Shown here: positions 45,006-54,906 of the stretch, piece by piece
Numbering within the stretch: position 1 is the first letter of the stretch
How the letters are laid out: every line of letters begins with the position of its first letter
NCBI RefSeq assembly: GCF_008629695.1
Contig: NZ_VWSH01000002.1
Span: forward strand, 651,410 to 715,409
Direction of reading: 5' to 3'
Origin: Taibaiella lutea
Lineage (GTDB): Bacteria; Bacteroidota; Bacteroidia; Chitinophagales; Chitinophagaceae
Length of the DNA: 64,000 nt
Made by a program: the position numbers and the translations under genes
The notes under the pieces: model-generated
What the model saw: only the letters and a program-made list of their open reading frames with translations
Database searches by the model: none
Told to the model about the DNA's origin: nothing

Positions 45006-45437
45006 ATGAAACAGTCTGAAACCAAAGCCCCCGGCATGATATGGAGTATGCTTCAATGCAAATGTCCTCATTGCAGAAGAGGTGATATGTTTAAAGCCGC
45101 TAATCCTTATAAGCTAAAATCCACATTGGAAATGCACAAGCACTGCCCGGTTTGCGGTACTGATTTTGAACCGGAGGTAGGTTTTTATTTTGGAACGGGC
45201 TATGTAAGTTACGGTTTATGTATTGCGCTTACGGTAGCTTCATTCTTATTCTGTTTAACCACATTCGGTTTTTCCATTAAAGACAACAGTCTGTTCTACT
45301 GGCTTGGCGGTAATGTCTTAATGTTGATTGTACTGCAGCCTGTCATCATGAGGTTATCAAGAGTGATATGGTTGTCATTTTTTACAAAGTATGAAAGCAA
45401 AGAGATTGCCTGGAAGCATTCAAAACATCGGAACTGA
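45006..45437 (+). CDS. DUF983 membrane protein
   Basis: A 143-aa protein with two CxxC pairs (CKCPHCRRG; HCPVCGTDFEPEVGFYFG), a rubredoxin-like zinc knuckle, and two transmembrane helices (about 65-90 and 98-118). This is the DUF983 pattern, linked in other bacteria to cytochrome oxidase regions but of unknown function. A TAATTTTG -7-like element lies at 44979-44986, 20 nt before the start. Confidence 0.85.
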   Translation: MKQSETKAPGMIWSMLQCKCPHCRRGDMFKAANPYKLKSTLEMHKHCPVCGTDFEPEVGFYFGTGYVSYGLCIALTVASFLFCLTTFGFSIKDNSLFYWLGGNVLMLIVLQPVIMRLSRVIWLSFFTKYESKEIAWKHSKHRN

Positions 45438-45525
45438 TTTTACTGAACTGAAACATCGGGGGATGTTGTCATCTTTCAGGGATTGAGCCTACATTTGATT
45501 TGTCTTCTAATAAACATGAATCATA

Positions 45526-46278
45526 ATGGGTTTCTATGATATACCAAAGGATGAAAGAGTGGCTTTGGTTAAGGAAATGAAGGAAGAACTTTTGCAATAC
45601 CTTCAATCAAAACAGGGTGGTGCATTGCGGTATTTTGAAGACGAGGATACTTATATACGCAAGGCATGCTACCTTAATATAGGAAGGCTCTATTCTGAAT
45701 ATCCTCTTTTACAAAAACAAATTATTGCACTGTTAAAATCATTGTCTGCGCATCCTGATTTCAAAGTAAGGCAAACGGTTATAAATGCTGCAGGGGAAAT
45801 CGGCAAAACAGCTTTTGATATAGTGCGGCCTTTTTTCGACGCGGGTTTATTTGATACACATCATTCGCCGCGCAATGCGGTTATCGGCTCTGTTAAAAAA
45901 ATGGGTGAAGTAAATCCCGGCCCTGTTTTGGAATGGGCACAATCCTACCTTCATCATCCGGATAAGGAAATACGACGCGAAATATGCCATGGGATTGAAT
46001 TAAGAGGGCGTAAACATCCGGAGGATATCTTACCTTTATTACAAGCGTTAGAGCATGACAAGACTGCAAGGGTACGTAACACGTTAGTACATGTCATTGG
46101 CCAGATTGCTTATAAGAAAGGCTGCCTCGAAATAGTAACGGCGCATCTGAAGCATTGGGTTAATAAGGATTTGGTAAAGGATGCGCTGGCAGAAATTATT
46201 GACGTGCATTACCGTTACCGGAATTTTTCGTTTTACACGCAGGATGAAGCAAGATTGTTTATTGAAAAACTTTTTTAA
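45526..46278 (+). CDS. HEAT-repeat protein
   Basis: A 250-aa all-helical protein with repeated HEAT-like units (YIRKACYLNIGRLY, DFKVRQTVINAAGEIGKTA, KEIRREICHGIEL, ARVRNTLVHVIGQIAYKKG). It may relate to DNA-alkylation-repair (AlkD-like) folds, but the catalytic or DNA-binding residues of AlkD are not evident. Its stop codon overlaps the start of the next gene by one base, so the two are translationally coupled. Function unknown. Confidence 0.7.
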   Translation: MGFYDIPKDERVALVKEMKEELLQYLQSKQGGALRYFEDEDTYIRKACYLNIGRLYSEYPLLQKQIIALLKSLSAHPDFKVRQTVINAAGEIGKTAFDIVRPFFDAGLFDTHHSPRNAVIGSVKKMGEVNPGPVLEWAQSYLHHPDKEIRREICHGIELRGRKHPEDILPLLQALEHDKTARVRNTLVHVIGQIAYKKGCLEIVTAHLKHWVNKDLVKDALAEIIDVHYRYRNFSFYTQDEARLFIEKLF

Positions 46279-46724
46279 TGGAGCAGCATTTTTTAGTCAG
46301 GGGTAACAGCATTAAGGTTGAATTGGAACAGGGTGTTATTCATATAAGCAATGATAAAGAGCTTTGGGGGCTTCTGAATGAACAGACGGAAGCTTCGACG
46401 GATGATTTTGTTGATTTGCTTAAAAAGGAATACCAGCGTTTGTTCCATGTGCCTTTAGATATTTCAGATGCTTCTCTTGCTGTAGAAATATGGGGGCATG
46501 TTTATTTTGAATATTTTGCGCTCATTTTCGAGAAGATGTTGAATATGAACCTGATTAAAAAGGTGACCCATAAAATAACTGATTACTGCGAAATGATTGA
46601 CTGCGGCGAATCGGAAAAAGATAGTAACCGGTTTTTCTGGAATATGCTGGCTCCGTTCAAAAAACAGATTGCTGCTATGCTTCCCGGGCATATTAATGAA
46701 AAGAATTTTAAAAGAGAAGATTGA
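46278..46724 (+). CDS. Unknown protein coupled to the HEAT-repeat gene
   Basis: A 148-aa cytosolic protein, not recognised. The N-terminal 35 residues look like two beta strands, the rest is helical with a Cys pair (YCEMIDCGES). It begins at ATG 46278 by overlapping the TAA of the HEAT gene (TAATG), a strong sign of coupled expression, so the pair probably act together. Confidence 0.6.
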   Translation: MEQHFLVRGNSIKVELEQGVIHISNDKELWGLLNEQTEASTDDFVDLLKKEYQRLFHVPLDISDASLAVEIWGHVYFEYFALIFEKMLNMNLIKKVTHKITDYCEMIDCGESEKDSNRFFWNMLAPFKKQIAAMLPGHINEKNFKRED

Positions 46725-46755
46725 AATCCGATTGTGTGAATCTAAATTCCGGCAA

Positions 46756-47337
46756 TCATTTATTGGGCAAAGTTTTTTCAATATTCTTATCGGGAATCAG
46801 CCAGATTAATGACTGCAAAGCCAGTAGCACGCCTGAAATAACGGGATTTACGTAGGCCATAGGAATAGCAATGAGGTCGGCGGCAAAGGAAATGAGTACT
46901 TTCATGTTTTGTTTCTTCAGTGCATCCGTAAATTCCGATTGAGCCAGTCCTGATTTGATAATAATATTTTGCAGGATGGCATAGGAAAGGCCGCAGCAAA
47001 TCAGCAATATGGAATACACGATAATGGTATTCGGTGCAAAATGATTTTCACCCATCCATCCGGTTGCAAAAGGCACGAGCGATAACCAGAATAACAGATT
47101 GAGGTTGGAAAGTATAATGGGGGAGTTGACATGCTTTAGGGTATGCAATAAATGATGGTGGTTTCCCCAATAGATGCCTACTAACAGGAAGCTGATTACA
47201 TAGCTGAAAAAGACGGGCAGGAGTTTTATCAATTCATTCCAGTCAGTTCCATGAGGCACTTTAATCTCTAAAACCATAATGGTTATGATGATGGCGAGTA
47301 CTCCGTCGCTAAAGGCTTCCAGGCGGGTCTTTGTCAT
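46756..47337 (-). CDS. TMEM175-family potassium channel-like protein
   Basis: A 193-aa protein read from the ATG at 47337. The N-terminal RLEAFSDGVLAIIITIMVLE carries the FSDGV hallmark of TMEM175/DUF1211 channels, with the pore-lining first helix. About six transmembrane helices follow (for example LPVFFSYVISFLLVGIYW, LLFWLSLVPFATGWM). Bacterial members form tetrameric, weakly selective K+ channels. The longer frame to 47409 adds a charged tail without the motif. Confidence 0.88.
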   Translation of the reverse strand: MTKTRLEAFSDGVLAIIITIMVLEIKVPHGTDWNELIKLLPVFFSYVISFLLVGIYWGNHHHLLHTLKHVNSPIILSNLNLLFWLSLVPFATGWMGENHFAPNTIIVYSILLICCGLSYAILQNIIIKSGLAQSEFTDALKKQNMKVLISFAADLIAIPMAYVNPVISGVLLALQSLIWLIPDKNIEKTLPNK

Positions 47338-47432
47338 TTTGAAAATTTGTTTGGAATGTTGTTTTAACTTCCTGATTTTTTGTTCTTGTAAGCGTAACAG
47401 GTAATGCAAATATGCAACGATTAATCTAAAAC

Positions 47433-47469
47433 AAAAAAATGCAACTCCAAAGGAGTTGCATTTTTTTAT
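47433..47469. terminator. Bidirectional-looking terminator
   Basis: AAAAAAATGCAACTCC and GGAGTTGCATTTTTTT pair around AAA with A/T runs on both sides. It lies just past the 3' end of the minus-strand ABC exporter gene. Confidence 0.85.
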
Positions 47470-47480
47470 CTGAAAGGATA

Positions 47481-49253
47481 TTATGCTTTTTCGAGTTTAA
47501 TGCCCGGCTCATTTTTTCTTTCACCGATTTGCTGGCGCCACATGGCATAGTACAAACCTTTTTCGTCCAAAAGATTCTGATGGCTTCCGGTTTCTACTAT
47601 CCTGCCTTTTTCCAGCACATAAATACGGTCGGCATGCATGATGGTAGATAGCCTGTGGGCAATCATCACGGTTATATGTTCTCTGCGCGAAGTGATATGA
47701 CGAATGGTATTTGAAATTTCTTCCTCTGTAATGGAATCGAGAGCAGAGGTAGCTTCATCAAAAATCATAAGCTTTGGTGCGCGCAGCAAAGAACGGGCAA
47801 TGGACAAACGTTGACGTTCGCCACCGGAAAGCTTTAAGCCGCCTTCGCCGATAACGGTATTCAATCCTTTGTCGGCTCTGTCAAGAATGCTTTTGCTGGC
47901 TGCTTTCTGCAAAACGTCTTCGATCATTTCATCTGTTGCCGATGGATTCACAAACAAAAGGTTTTCTTTTATTGTCCCCGAAAATAGTTGCGTATCCTGT
48001 GTTACAAAGCCAATCTGATGTCTGAGTGCGTCAAAATCAATGGTATCGTCGCCAAAATTATTATAATAGACTTTACCATTGCTTGGATGATACAGGCCTA
48101 CCAGCAATTTTACCAAAGTAGATTTACCTGCTCCCGACGGGCCTACAAATGCAATGGTTTCACCACGGCTTACTTCAAATGAAACATTCTCCAAAGCTGC
48201 TCTGGTGGCAGATTGGTGTTGAAATTTCACATGATCGAACCTTAAGTTTTGAATAGCATCAATGCGGTTAGGATTAGATGGCTGAAATTCCACTTCACGT
48301 TTCATCAGGTCCTGTAAGTTATTCAAAGATGCTTCTGCTTCCCTGTAAGAAAGGATGATATTACCCAATTCCTGTAGTGGCCCAAAGATGAAGAAGGAAT
48401 AGAATTGCATCATTACCATTTTACCCACGTCCATTTTATGATGGAATACGAAATACAGCAAGGCGAACATGATGCATTGCTGAAGGAAGTTTACAAAGGT
48501 GCCCTGGATGAAGCTTATGGAACGAAGGCTTTTTACTTTCTTCAATTCCAGTTGTAAAATCTTCAGGGTAGTGGTGTTTAGGCGACGGATTTCCTGATTG
48601 GTCAGGCCAAGGCTTTTTACCAGTTCAATATTCCTTAAAGATTCTGTAGTAGAACCGGCCAGTGCATTGGTATCTTTTACGATACTTTTTTGAATGGCTT
48701 TTATTTTACGGCTTAAAACACTTGTCAAAAAGGATAAAACAACGGCTCCGATTAAATAAATAAGCGGCAACATGGGGCTGATGTTGAAGGCAATAATGGT
48801 AACGAATACCAGACCTACCAAAGTTGCAAAAAGCACGTTCACGAAATTGGTAATAAACTTTTCGCAATCTGCTCTCACTTTTTGAAGTACGGATAAAGTT
48901 TCACCGCTTCGTTGGTCTTCAAAGTCCTGATAGGGTAGGCGTAGCGCATGCTTCAGTCCATCGGTATAAAGTTGTGCGCCAAATTTCTGTATGACCACAT
49001 TTACCACATAATCCTGAAAAGCTTTGGCAATGCGGGAAACCATGGCTGCACCGATAATGAGCAATAGGCCGGTAACCACAAGATTGAAATAATCGTGGCT
49101 ATTGTATTTATCGGCATGCGTTGCTACAGGAATGATTTTGTTACCCAGAATCCAGGGATTCAGGAGGGAGAAAATCTGATTAATGGCTGCAAGAATCAAT
49201 GCGAAAAAGATAAGCCATTTGTATTTGCTGAGGTATCGTAAGAGTAGTTTCAT
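47481..49253 (-). CDS. ABC transporter ATP-binding/permease (MsbA-like exporter)
   Basis: A 590-aa half-transporter. The N-terminal ABC transmembrane domain (residues about 10-310, six helices) precedes an ATPase domain with Walker A GPSGAGKST (about 371-379), the Q-loop FVTQDTQLF, signature LSGGERQRLSIARSLL, Walker B MIFDEATSALD and the AHRLSTI switch. Homodimers of this type export lipids, peptides or drugs. The substrate cannot be read from the sequence. Confidence 0.92.
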   Translation of the reverse strand: MKLLLRYLSKYKWLIFFALILAAINQIFSLLNPWILGNKIIPVATHADKYNSHDYFNLVVTGLLLIIGAAMVSRIAKAFQDYVVNVVIQKFGAQLYTDGLKHALRLPYQDFEDQRSGETLSVLQKVRADCEKFITNFVNVLFATLVGLVFVTIIAFNISPMLPLIYLIGAVVLSFLTSVLSRKIKAIQKSIVKDTNALAGSTTESLRNIELVKSLGLTNQEIRRLNTTTLKILQLELKKVKSLRSISFIQGTFVNFLQQCIMFALLYFVFHHKMDVGKMVMMQFYSFFIFGPLQELGNIILSYREAEASLNNLQDLMKREVEFQPSNPNRIDAIQNLRFDHVKFQHQSATRAALENVSFEVSRGETIAFVGPSGAGKSTLVKLLVGLYHPSNGKVYYNNFGDDTIDFDALRHQIGFVTQDTQLFSGTIKENLLFVNPSATDEMIEDVLQKAASKSILDRADKGLNTVIGEGGLKLSGGERQRLSIARSLLRAPKLMIFDEATSALDSITEEEISNTIRHITSRREHITVMIAHRLSTIMHADRIYVLEKGRIVETGSHQNLLDEKGLYYAMWRQQIGERKNEPGIKLEKA

Positions 49254-49609
49254 AATAGACCGGCAAAGATAGCAGATATTTTAATTGGTATTATTCTGAT
49301 GGTTCTGTGAGCATGTTACCAAAGGTTTATGAAATATGGCTCCTGTTGCTCAATTAGCGGGATAATTAAAATCAAAATCATTTTAATTATGGCAGTATAA
49401 ATTGTTTAATTGTTTTATGGCTGAATGGTTTGGGGTAAGGTTAAGTACGGTGGTACTTTAAGAATTTGGATTGAAGGATAAATAAAAAGAACTTTAAATC
49501 TACATAAACCTTATGCCAATTTGCAATAAAACCATACAACGATTAAAACAGGCACAAAAACAAAGCGCACTGAAACCAGTGCGCTTTTTGAAAGACTTTA
49601 TACCTAAAA
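49254..49609. other. Intergenic region
   Basis: 356 bp between the ABC exporter and the cold-shock gene. Apart from the csp terminator at 49562-49590 I see no gene and no clear structure. Confidence 0.5.
49562..49590 (-). terminator. Terminator of the cold-shock gene
   Basis: AAAGCGCACTG and CAGTGCGCTTT pair around AAAC, with T/A-rich flanks. It lies 20 bp past the stop of the minus-strand gene. Confidence 0.8.
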
Positions 49610-49801
49610 TTAGATAACTTTCACTTCTACTGCATTCAATCCTTTTGGACCGTCTTTAGTAGTAAAGGAAACTGTATCTCCTTCGCGAATTTCGTCGATT
49701 AAACCAGTAACGTGAACAAATAAGTCAGCGCCGCCGTTTGATGGTGTAATGAAACCAAAACCTTTAGTTTCATTGAAGAATTTTACTTTTCCTTCTTGCA
49801 T
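49610..49801 (-). CDS. Cold-shock domain protein (CspA family)
   Basis: A 63-aa single cold-shock domain with RNP1 KGFGFI and RNP2 LFVHV motifs, GKVKFFNETKG at the N-terminus. It binds single-stranded RNA or DNA as a chaperone. A TACCTTTG -7 element on the minus strand (49831-49838) lies about 30 nt upstream, with a TTTG 15 nt further out. Confidence 0.95.
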   Translation of the reverse strand: MQEGKVKFFNETKGFGFITPSNGGADLFVHVTGLIDEIREGDTVSFTTKDGPKGLNAVEVKVI

Positions 49802-49884
49802 TGTGTAATAAATAATAAATGATTAAAGAGCAAAGGTAAGGTAAACTTCCATACAAACATCATAAATATTTTTTTTCTTGAAAT

Positions 49885-50130
49885 TTATTTTGAAAAACTA
49901 ACAGAGTAAGCCGATTTGAAACTCTTATTTCGTTTCATATACATTGGAACAAGGTTATTGCGCTTTGCCGGTTTTAATACATTACTAACCTGTGCTTCAG
50001 CAAAAAGCAGTGCTATTGTATCAACAGCCTGAATAAACATATCATCATTTGCAACTAAACAAAAATGTTCCCATGAATGAAAATTCCTTTCTTGTGCGTA
50101 TGTAGCTTTTATGTGGTTTAATGATTTCAT
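49885..50130 (-). CDS. Small protein of unknown function
   Basis: An 81-aa open frame with an ATG start. The N-terminal half is helical (HIKATYAQERNFHSWEHF, AVDTIALLFAEAQV) and the C-terminus is basic (KRNKSFKSAYSVSFSK). No family recognised. It stands alone between the cold-shock gene and gyrA. Confidence 0.5.
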   Translation of the reverse strand: MKSLNHIKATYAQERNFHSWEHFCLVANDDMFIQAVDTIALLFAEAQVSNVLKPAKRNNLVPMYMKRNKSFKSAYSVSFSK

Positions 50131-50246
50131 AATACCGGGAGATTGTGTTGTTATTGATTATGGTTTCATTAAAGCTAACAAGAATAATGTTTGAAGGTTT
50201 CGGCTTCTAAATTATTTAACAGATTCTGATGTGGTAATACAATGTG

Positions 50247-50275
50247 AAAAGCCCACCTCAAAGAGATGGGCTTTT
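50247..50275. terminator. Terminator after gyrA
   Basis: AAAAGCCCA and TGGGCTTTT arms around a loop, 28 bp past the gyrA stop. Confidence 0.75.
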
Positions 50276-50302
50276 ATTTCCGGAAATTAATTTCAGATGA
50301 GA

Positions 50303-53029
50303 TTATTCTTCAGCAGGAGCTTCGGAATCTTCATCCGTTTCATTTTCGTCATTTTCATCAGAGCCTTCGTCATTTGCTTCATCATTAGTTGCAGGTGTTT
50401 CTCCATCTACGATTTCGGCATCAGTTATTTCTTCATCCTCTTCCTGTTCCTGAATACGTGCGATAGCAGAAATTTCATCACCTTTATCTAAGTTGATTAG
50501 TTTCACGCCTTGTGTAGCACGGCCTGCTTCTCTTATGTTTTTCACCTTCATGCGAATGGTGATACCGGATTTGCAGGTAATCATCAGGTCTTCATTTTCT
50601 TCAACAGCAAGCAAGCCAACCAAACCTCCCGTTTTCTCAGTGATGTTGATGGTCTTAACACCTTTACCACCGCGGTTTGTAATACGATAGGAAAGTGTAT
50701 ATAATTGTTCTACGCCTTCTTCATTTGTAATCCTGATTGCCTTCGATTTTTCTTCTTCAGAAGCATCTTCTTCCAGTGGTTCCAGGAATGATGTACGCTT
50801 GCCTAAACCTTTTTGAGATACCACTAAAATTTGTTTGTTGATATCTTTTTTAGGCACACAAATCATTCCGACTACTTCATCCTTTTCATCATCCAGTTCA
50901 ATACCATAAACACCAATTGCACCACGGCCGGTCTCTCTTACTTTTTCTTCAAGGAAAGAAATGGCACGACCGGACTTAACTGCCATCATGATATAACTAT
51001 CTCCATCGGTTAATGCGGCATCCAATAAACGGTCGCCTTCATTGATGGTAATAGCATTTACGCCACTTTGACGCGGACGGCTAAAGTCTTTCAGTTTTGT
51101 TTTCTTAATGATACCTTTTTGGGTACAAAGAACAATGGAATGACTGTTTACAAATTCTTCATCATCCAGTCTCGGTACATCAATAACGGTACGTATTTTA
51201 TCGTCTTGCGGAATCTGCATCAGGTTCTGAATAGCACGTCCTTTGGCATTTTTGTCTGTTTCCGGAATTTCATAAACCTTCAGCCAGAAACAACGGCCTT
51301 TCTCTGTAAAGAATAAAAGGGTATGATGGGTAGATGCAATAAACAGATGTTCCAGGTGATCTGCATCGCGTGTTTTGCCGCCCATTGCCCCACGACCACC
51401 GCGGCGTTGTGAACGGTAATCATCCAACGATGCACGTTTGATATAACCTAAATGGGAAATGGTAATCACTACATCTTCTTCTTCAATCAAATCTTCAATG
51501 CGCATTTCACCTGCAGCATATTGGATTTCAGATTTACGTTCATCACCAAATTTTTTCTTAACCTCAGCCAATTCTTCTTTGATAATGTCGAAGCGCATTT
51601 CTTCACTTGCCAGAATAGATTTCAAGTGTGTAATGGTCTTCATCAATTCTTCGTATTCTGCTCTGATTTTATCGATTTCAAGGCCGGTCAGTGTTCTTAA
51701 ACGTAGTTCAAGAATAGCTCTGGCTTGAATTTCAGATAAACCAAAGGCTTCAATCAAACCTTCTCTTGCCAAGTCAGGCGTGTTGCTTTCACGAATGATT
51801 TTGATAGCGCGGTCCAAATCATCCTGCGTACCAATCACTTTCATGTAACCTTCCAGAATATGCGCGCGTTTCTCTGCTTCTCTCAATTCATATTCGGTAC
51901 GTTTCACTACTACTTCATGACGGAAGTTCACGAATTCCGAAATCAAATCTTTCAGGTTCAATGTACGCGGACGGCCTTTAACCAGTGCTACGTTATTAAT
52001 ACCGTAAGATGTCTGAAGTTCACTGTATTTGTATAATTGGTTGATGATAACGTTTGCCACAACATCTCTGCGGATTTCCACTACAACGCGTGTACCATCT
52101 TTATTTGATTCGTTCGCAACGTTTGTAATACCATCAATTACTTTATTATTTACCAGTGCGCCAATCTTCTCTGTCAATGCATCACGGCTTACCTGATAAG
52201 GCACTTCTGTGATAACGATTTGCTCTCTGCCTTGTTTTGTAGTCTCAACTGTAACTTTACCACGTAATACGACACGACCACGGCCTGTATGCATGCCTTG
52301 TTTGATGCCATCGATACCGTAAATGATACCGCCGGTTGGAAAATCAGGCGCTTTTACATACTTCATCAAATCATCTATCGTGATATCTTTATCGTTGATA
52401 TAAGCAACGCAACCGTCAATAACTTCGGAAAGATTGTGCGGCATCATATTGGTAGCCATACCTACGGCAATACCACTGGAACCATTCACCAAAAGCTGCG
52501 GAATCCTTGTCGGAAGCACAGTTGGCTCCTGAAGTGAATCATCGAAGTTCAGCTGGAAATCAACCGTTTCTTTATCGATGTCTTCCAGCATGCTTTCGGC
52601 ATATTTATGTAATCTTGCTTCGGTATAACGCATTGCTGCCGGACCGTCGCCATCCTGAGAACCGAAGTTACCCTGACCGTCCACCATCATGTAACGCATG
52701 CTCCAGGGTTGCGCCATACGAACCATGGCATCATATACAGAACTATCACCATGCGGGTGATACTTACCTAAAACTTCCCCAACCACACGGGCAGATTTCT
52801 TATAGGCTTTATTATGTGTCATGCCCAATTCATTCATGGCAAACAGCACACGACGGTGAACCGGCTTTAAACCATCACGAACATCAGGCAAAGCACGGCC
52901 TACAATTACCGACATGGAATAGTCGATATAGGCCGTTTTCATCTGTTCTTCAATATTTACCTGAACAATGCGACTGTCTTTATTTTCACCACCTTCATTC
53001 GGTGTGATATCATTTGTGTTTTCGTCCAT
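50303..53029 (-). CDS. gyrA: DNA gyrase subunit A
   Basis: A 908-aa protein. The winged-helix/tower domain has the catalytic Tyr135 ([10 protein letters not shown]). The fluoroquinolone region [11 protein letters not shown] keeps Ser96 and Asp100, equivalent to E. coli Ser83 and Asp87, so it looks quinolone-sensitive. The C-terminal pinwheel carries the GyrA box QRRGGRG, which separates it from ParC. The last about 60 residues are a very acidic tail ([24 protein letters not shown]), longer than in E. coli and common in Bacteroidota. GyrA with GyrB introduces negative supercoils. gyrB is not in the window. Confidence 0.97.
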   Translation of the reverse strand: MDENTNDITPNEGGENKDSRIVQVNIEEQMKTAYIDYSMSVIVGRALPDVRDGLKPVHRRVLFAMNELGMTHNKAYKKSARVVGEVLGKYHPHGDSSVYDAMVRMAQPWSMRYMMVDGQGNFGSQDGDGPAAMRYTEARLHKYAESMLEDIDKETVDFQLNFDDSLQEPTVLPTRIPQLLVNGSSGIAVGMATNMMPHNLSEVIDGCVAYINDKDITIDDLMKYVKAPDFPTGGIIYGIDGIKQGMHTGRGRVVLRGKVTVETTKQGREQIVITEVPYQVSRDALTEKIGALVNNKVIDGITNVANESNKDGTRVVVEIRRDVVANVIINQLYKYSELQTSYGINNVALVKGRPRTLNLKDLISEFVNFRHEVVVKRTEYELREAEKRAHILEGYMKVIGTQDDLDRAIKIIRESNTPDLAREGLIEAFGLSEIQARAILELRLRTLTGLEIDKIRAEYEELMKTITHLKSILASEEMRFDIIKEELAEVKKKFGDERKSEIQYAAGEMRIEDLIEEEDVVITISHLGYIKRASLDDYRSQRRGGRGAMGGKTRDADHLEHLFIASTHHTLLFFTEKGRCFWLKVYEIPETDKNAKGRAIQNLMQIPQDDKIRTVIDVPRLDDEEFVNSHSIVLCTQKGIIKKTKLKDFSRPRQSGVNAITINEGDRLLDAALTDGDSYIMMAVKSGRAISFLEEKVRETGRGAIGVYGIELDDEKDEVVGMICVPKKDINKQILVVSQKGLGKRTSFLEPLEEDASEEEKSKAIRITNEEGVEQLYTLSYRITNRGGKGVKTINITEKTGGLVGLLAVEENEDLMITCKSGITIRMKVKNIREAGRATQGVKLINLDKGDEISAIARIQEQEEDEEITDAEIVDGETPATNDEANDEGSDENDENETDEDSEAPAEE

Positions 53030-53313
53030 TTGTAATGTTTAGAAAAGGAACGCAAATGTAAGCAAAATAGCCTGAAAACGGGCTTAAATTCCAATTATTT
53101 TCAATGCAAAAACGGATTGTTTATGGCGTGTGGATAAGTTTTTCTCTGATAGTCGGGAATTCTTTAATGTTTGATAAAAAGGGGCGATTTATAAATGCTT
53201 TTCTTCATTTACAAAGCAGCCGATCCTACCATTACATGTTTTTAAGGTTAAACGAATGTTGTATTGAAAAGATTAGAAACGGAATGTATTAACTTGCACA
53301 AAAAATTAAACTA

Positions 53314-53862
53314 ATGAGAAAAATAATTTCCCTGATTATTTCCCTTTTTGCATTAGGAGCTCCAAGGACCAATGCACAGGATATTCCAAAGTCTATTTAC
53401 GACTTTAAAGTAGAAGGTCTCGATGGTGGGACCATAGATTTTTCGGCGTTTAAGGGCAAGAAAATTCTGATTGTAAATACGGCTTCCAAATGCGGTTATA
53501 CGCCTCAGTATGCTGATCTGCAAAAATTGTATGAAACTTATAAGGACAAACTGGTTATTGTAGGTTTTCCTGCCAATAACTTTATGTTTCAGGAGCCGGG
53601 AGATAACAAGAAGATTTCGGAATTCTGTAAACAGAACTATGGCGTAACTTTTCCGATGGCGGCTAAAATTTCGGTGAAGGGAAAAGATATGGCGGCTATA
53701 TACCAATGGCTTACTAATAAAGATTACAACAACTTTGACAATACAAGCGTTGGCTGGAACTTCCAGAAATACCTTATTGATGAAAAGGGAAACCTGGTTG
53801 CTATGTTCCCTTCCAAGGTGAAGCCTATGAGCGATGAAATTGTGAATGCAATTACGAAGTAA
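53314..53862 (+). CDS. Glutathione peroxidase-family thiol peroxidase, secreted
   Basis: A 182-aa protein with a signal peptide (about 1-21, PRTNAQ) and the GPx fold: ILIVNTASKCGYT with the peroxidatic Cys60, GFPANNFMFQEPG and the WNFQKYLID block with the active-site Trp. The resolving-Cys region EFCKQNYGVTFP is present, so it is probably a thioredoxin-dependent peroxidase despite the family name. The signal peptide points to the periplasm. A terminator follows at 53896. Confidence 0.92.
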   Translation: MRKIISLIISLFALGAPRTNAQDIPKSIYDFKVEGLDGGTIDFSAFKGKKILIVNTASKCGYTPQYADLQKLYETYKDKLVIVGFPANNFMFQEPGDNKKISEFCKQNYGVTFPMAAKISVKGKDMAAIYQWLTNKDYNNFDNTSVGWNFQKYLIDEKGNLVAMFPSKVKPMSDEIVNAITK

Positions 53863-53895
53863 GTTTAGATTTTTACATCTAAAATTAAAATTGAC

Positions 53896-53933
53896 AAAAA
53901 GCGGTGAACTAATAAGTTTCACCGCTTTTTTTA
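53896..53933 (+). terminator. Terminator after the peroxidase gene
   Basis: AAAAAGCGGTGAAC and GTTTCACCGCTTTTT arms around AATAA; a T run follows. It also lies just past the end of the convergent minus-strand gene. Confidence 0.85.
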
Positions 53934-53942
53934 TGACTACAA

Positions 53943-54865
53943 TTACTTTCTCTTTGTCTTCAGTCTGGCTTTCTTTTTAATCAGTCTGAAATGCACATCA
54001 TTTACATCTGTATCATAATAATAAACAACACCACCTTCTTTTAAAATTCTGTTTTGAAGCTCGGCATCTGACATTTCATTACATGCTGTTGGAATCAGAA
54101 ATGGTTCTATTATAAGCTTCCATGCACCATCAGCGTAAGTGTATGTGGACATTTCGTAAGTGCAACCATGCAATGGAGGCCCATAAACAGTTATTTCATC
54201 ACCTCGAATATTATTTAAATCTCCTTCATTGATGAGGTATATATCTTCTCTGTTGGGATTAATATTCAGTGGCTTTATTTCAGAAGAAGAAAACAAAATA
54301 GATATATGGAAAATTGCATCTTCCCCTTCGCTTTTCGATGATATTTTTAAACTTGTTTTTTCTTTTAATCCATCACCATTAAAATCACCTGTAATTGAAA
54401 TTCCAATTTTGCTTTTTGATAAATTTTTATCAGTTACATCATCGCTTTCTTCTGAAATTTTCCATTCACCATTACGTTGTTTATTAAAGATTAAATATCC
54501 ATTTACATTTATGAATTTACCTGCAAATCCGGATTGTTTCCTGAAGGTTGATTTGTATTGATACTGATTAATTTTTGTTGTTATTATCTTCCCATTTATT
54601 GTTTGCGTAAAATCATTATTTTTTTAATAAACGATTCTTTGAAGGAAATTGCTTCTGCGTTCGTTTTTAAATTCCCATAGATAGAAACAGAATCAGCATA
54701 TAGAACAGCCAGCTTTATCATATCATGCGCTGCAATAGATTTATTCCATTCAATCGTCAAACTTTCTACTTGCTGAGAAATAGAAGTTTCTATTGTCTGA
54801 CTATAGCTATAAAAACCTGTAATAATAGTCAATATTAAGACTGTAAGATGTTTGAGTATCTTCAT
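53943..54865 (-). pseudogene. Secreted protein gene broken by a frameshift in a poly-T run
   Basis: The 5' part (54865-54596) encodes a signal peptide and a SnoaL/DUF4440-like start (VESLTIEWNKSIAAHDMIKL) and ends early. The 3' part (about 54617 to 53943) is open in another frame, without any start codon, and continues as one protein: QYQYKSTFRKQSGFAGKF, FNGDGLKEKTSLKISS, ending KKARLKTKRK. An eighth base in the seven-T run at 54619-54625 would join the two into about 300 aa. Sequencing error or true decay both fit. The function is not known. Confidence 0.75.
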
Positions 54866-54906
54866 CGAGTTTTATAAATGGGCTTTAAGAATCAAAGCGC
54901 ATTGGT

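Noticed and set aside
50297-53007. Several plus-strand open frames inside gyrA
   Set aside because: They are antisense shadows of a clear gyrA; the gyrase reading explains the region.
53104-53292. 62-aa plus-strand frame between gyrA and the peroxidase gene
   Set aside because: No recognisable domain, weak start context, lies in the divergent gyrA promoter region; too little support to call a gene.
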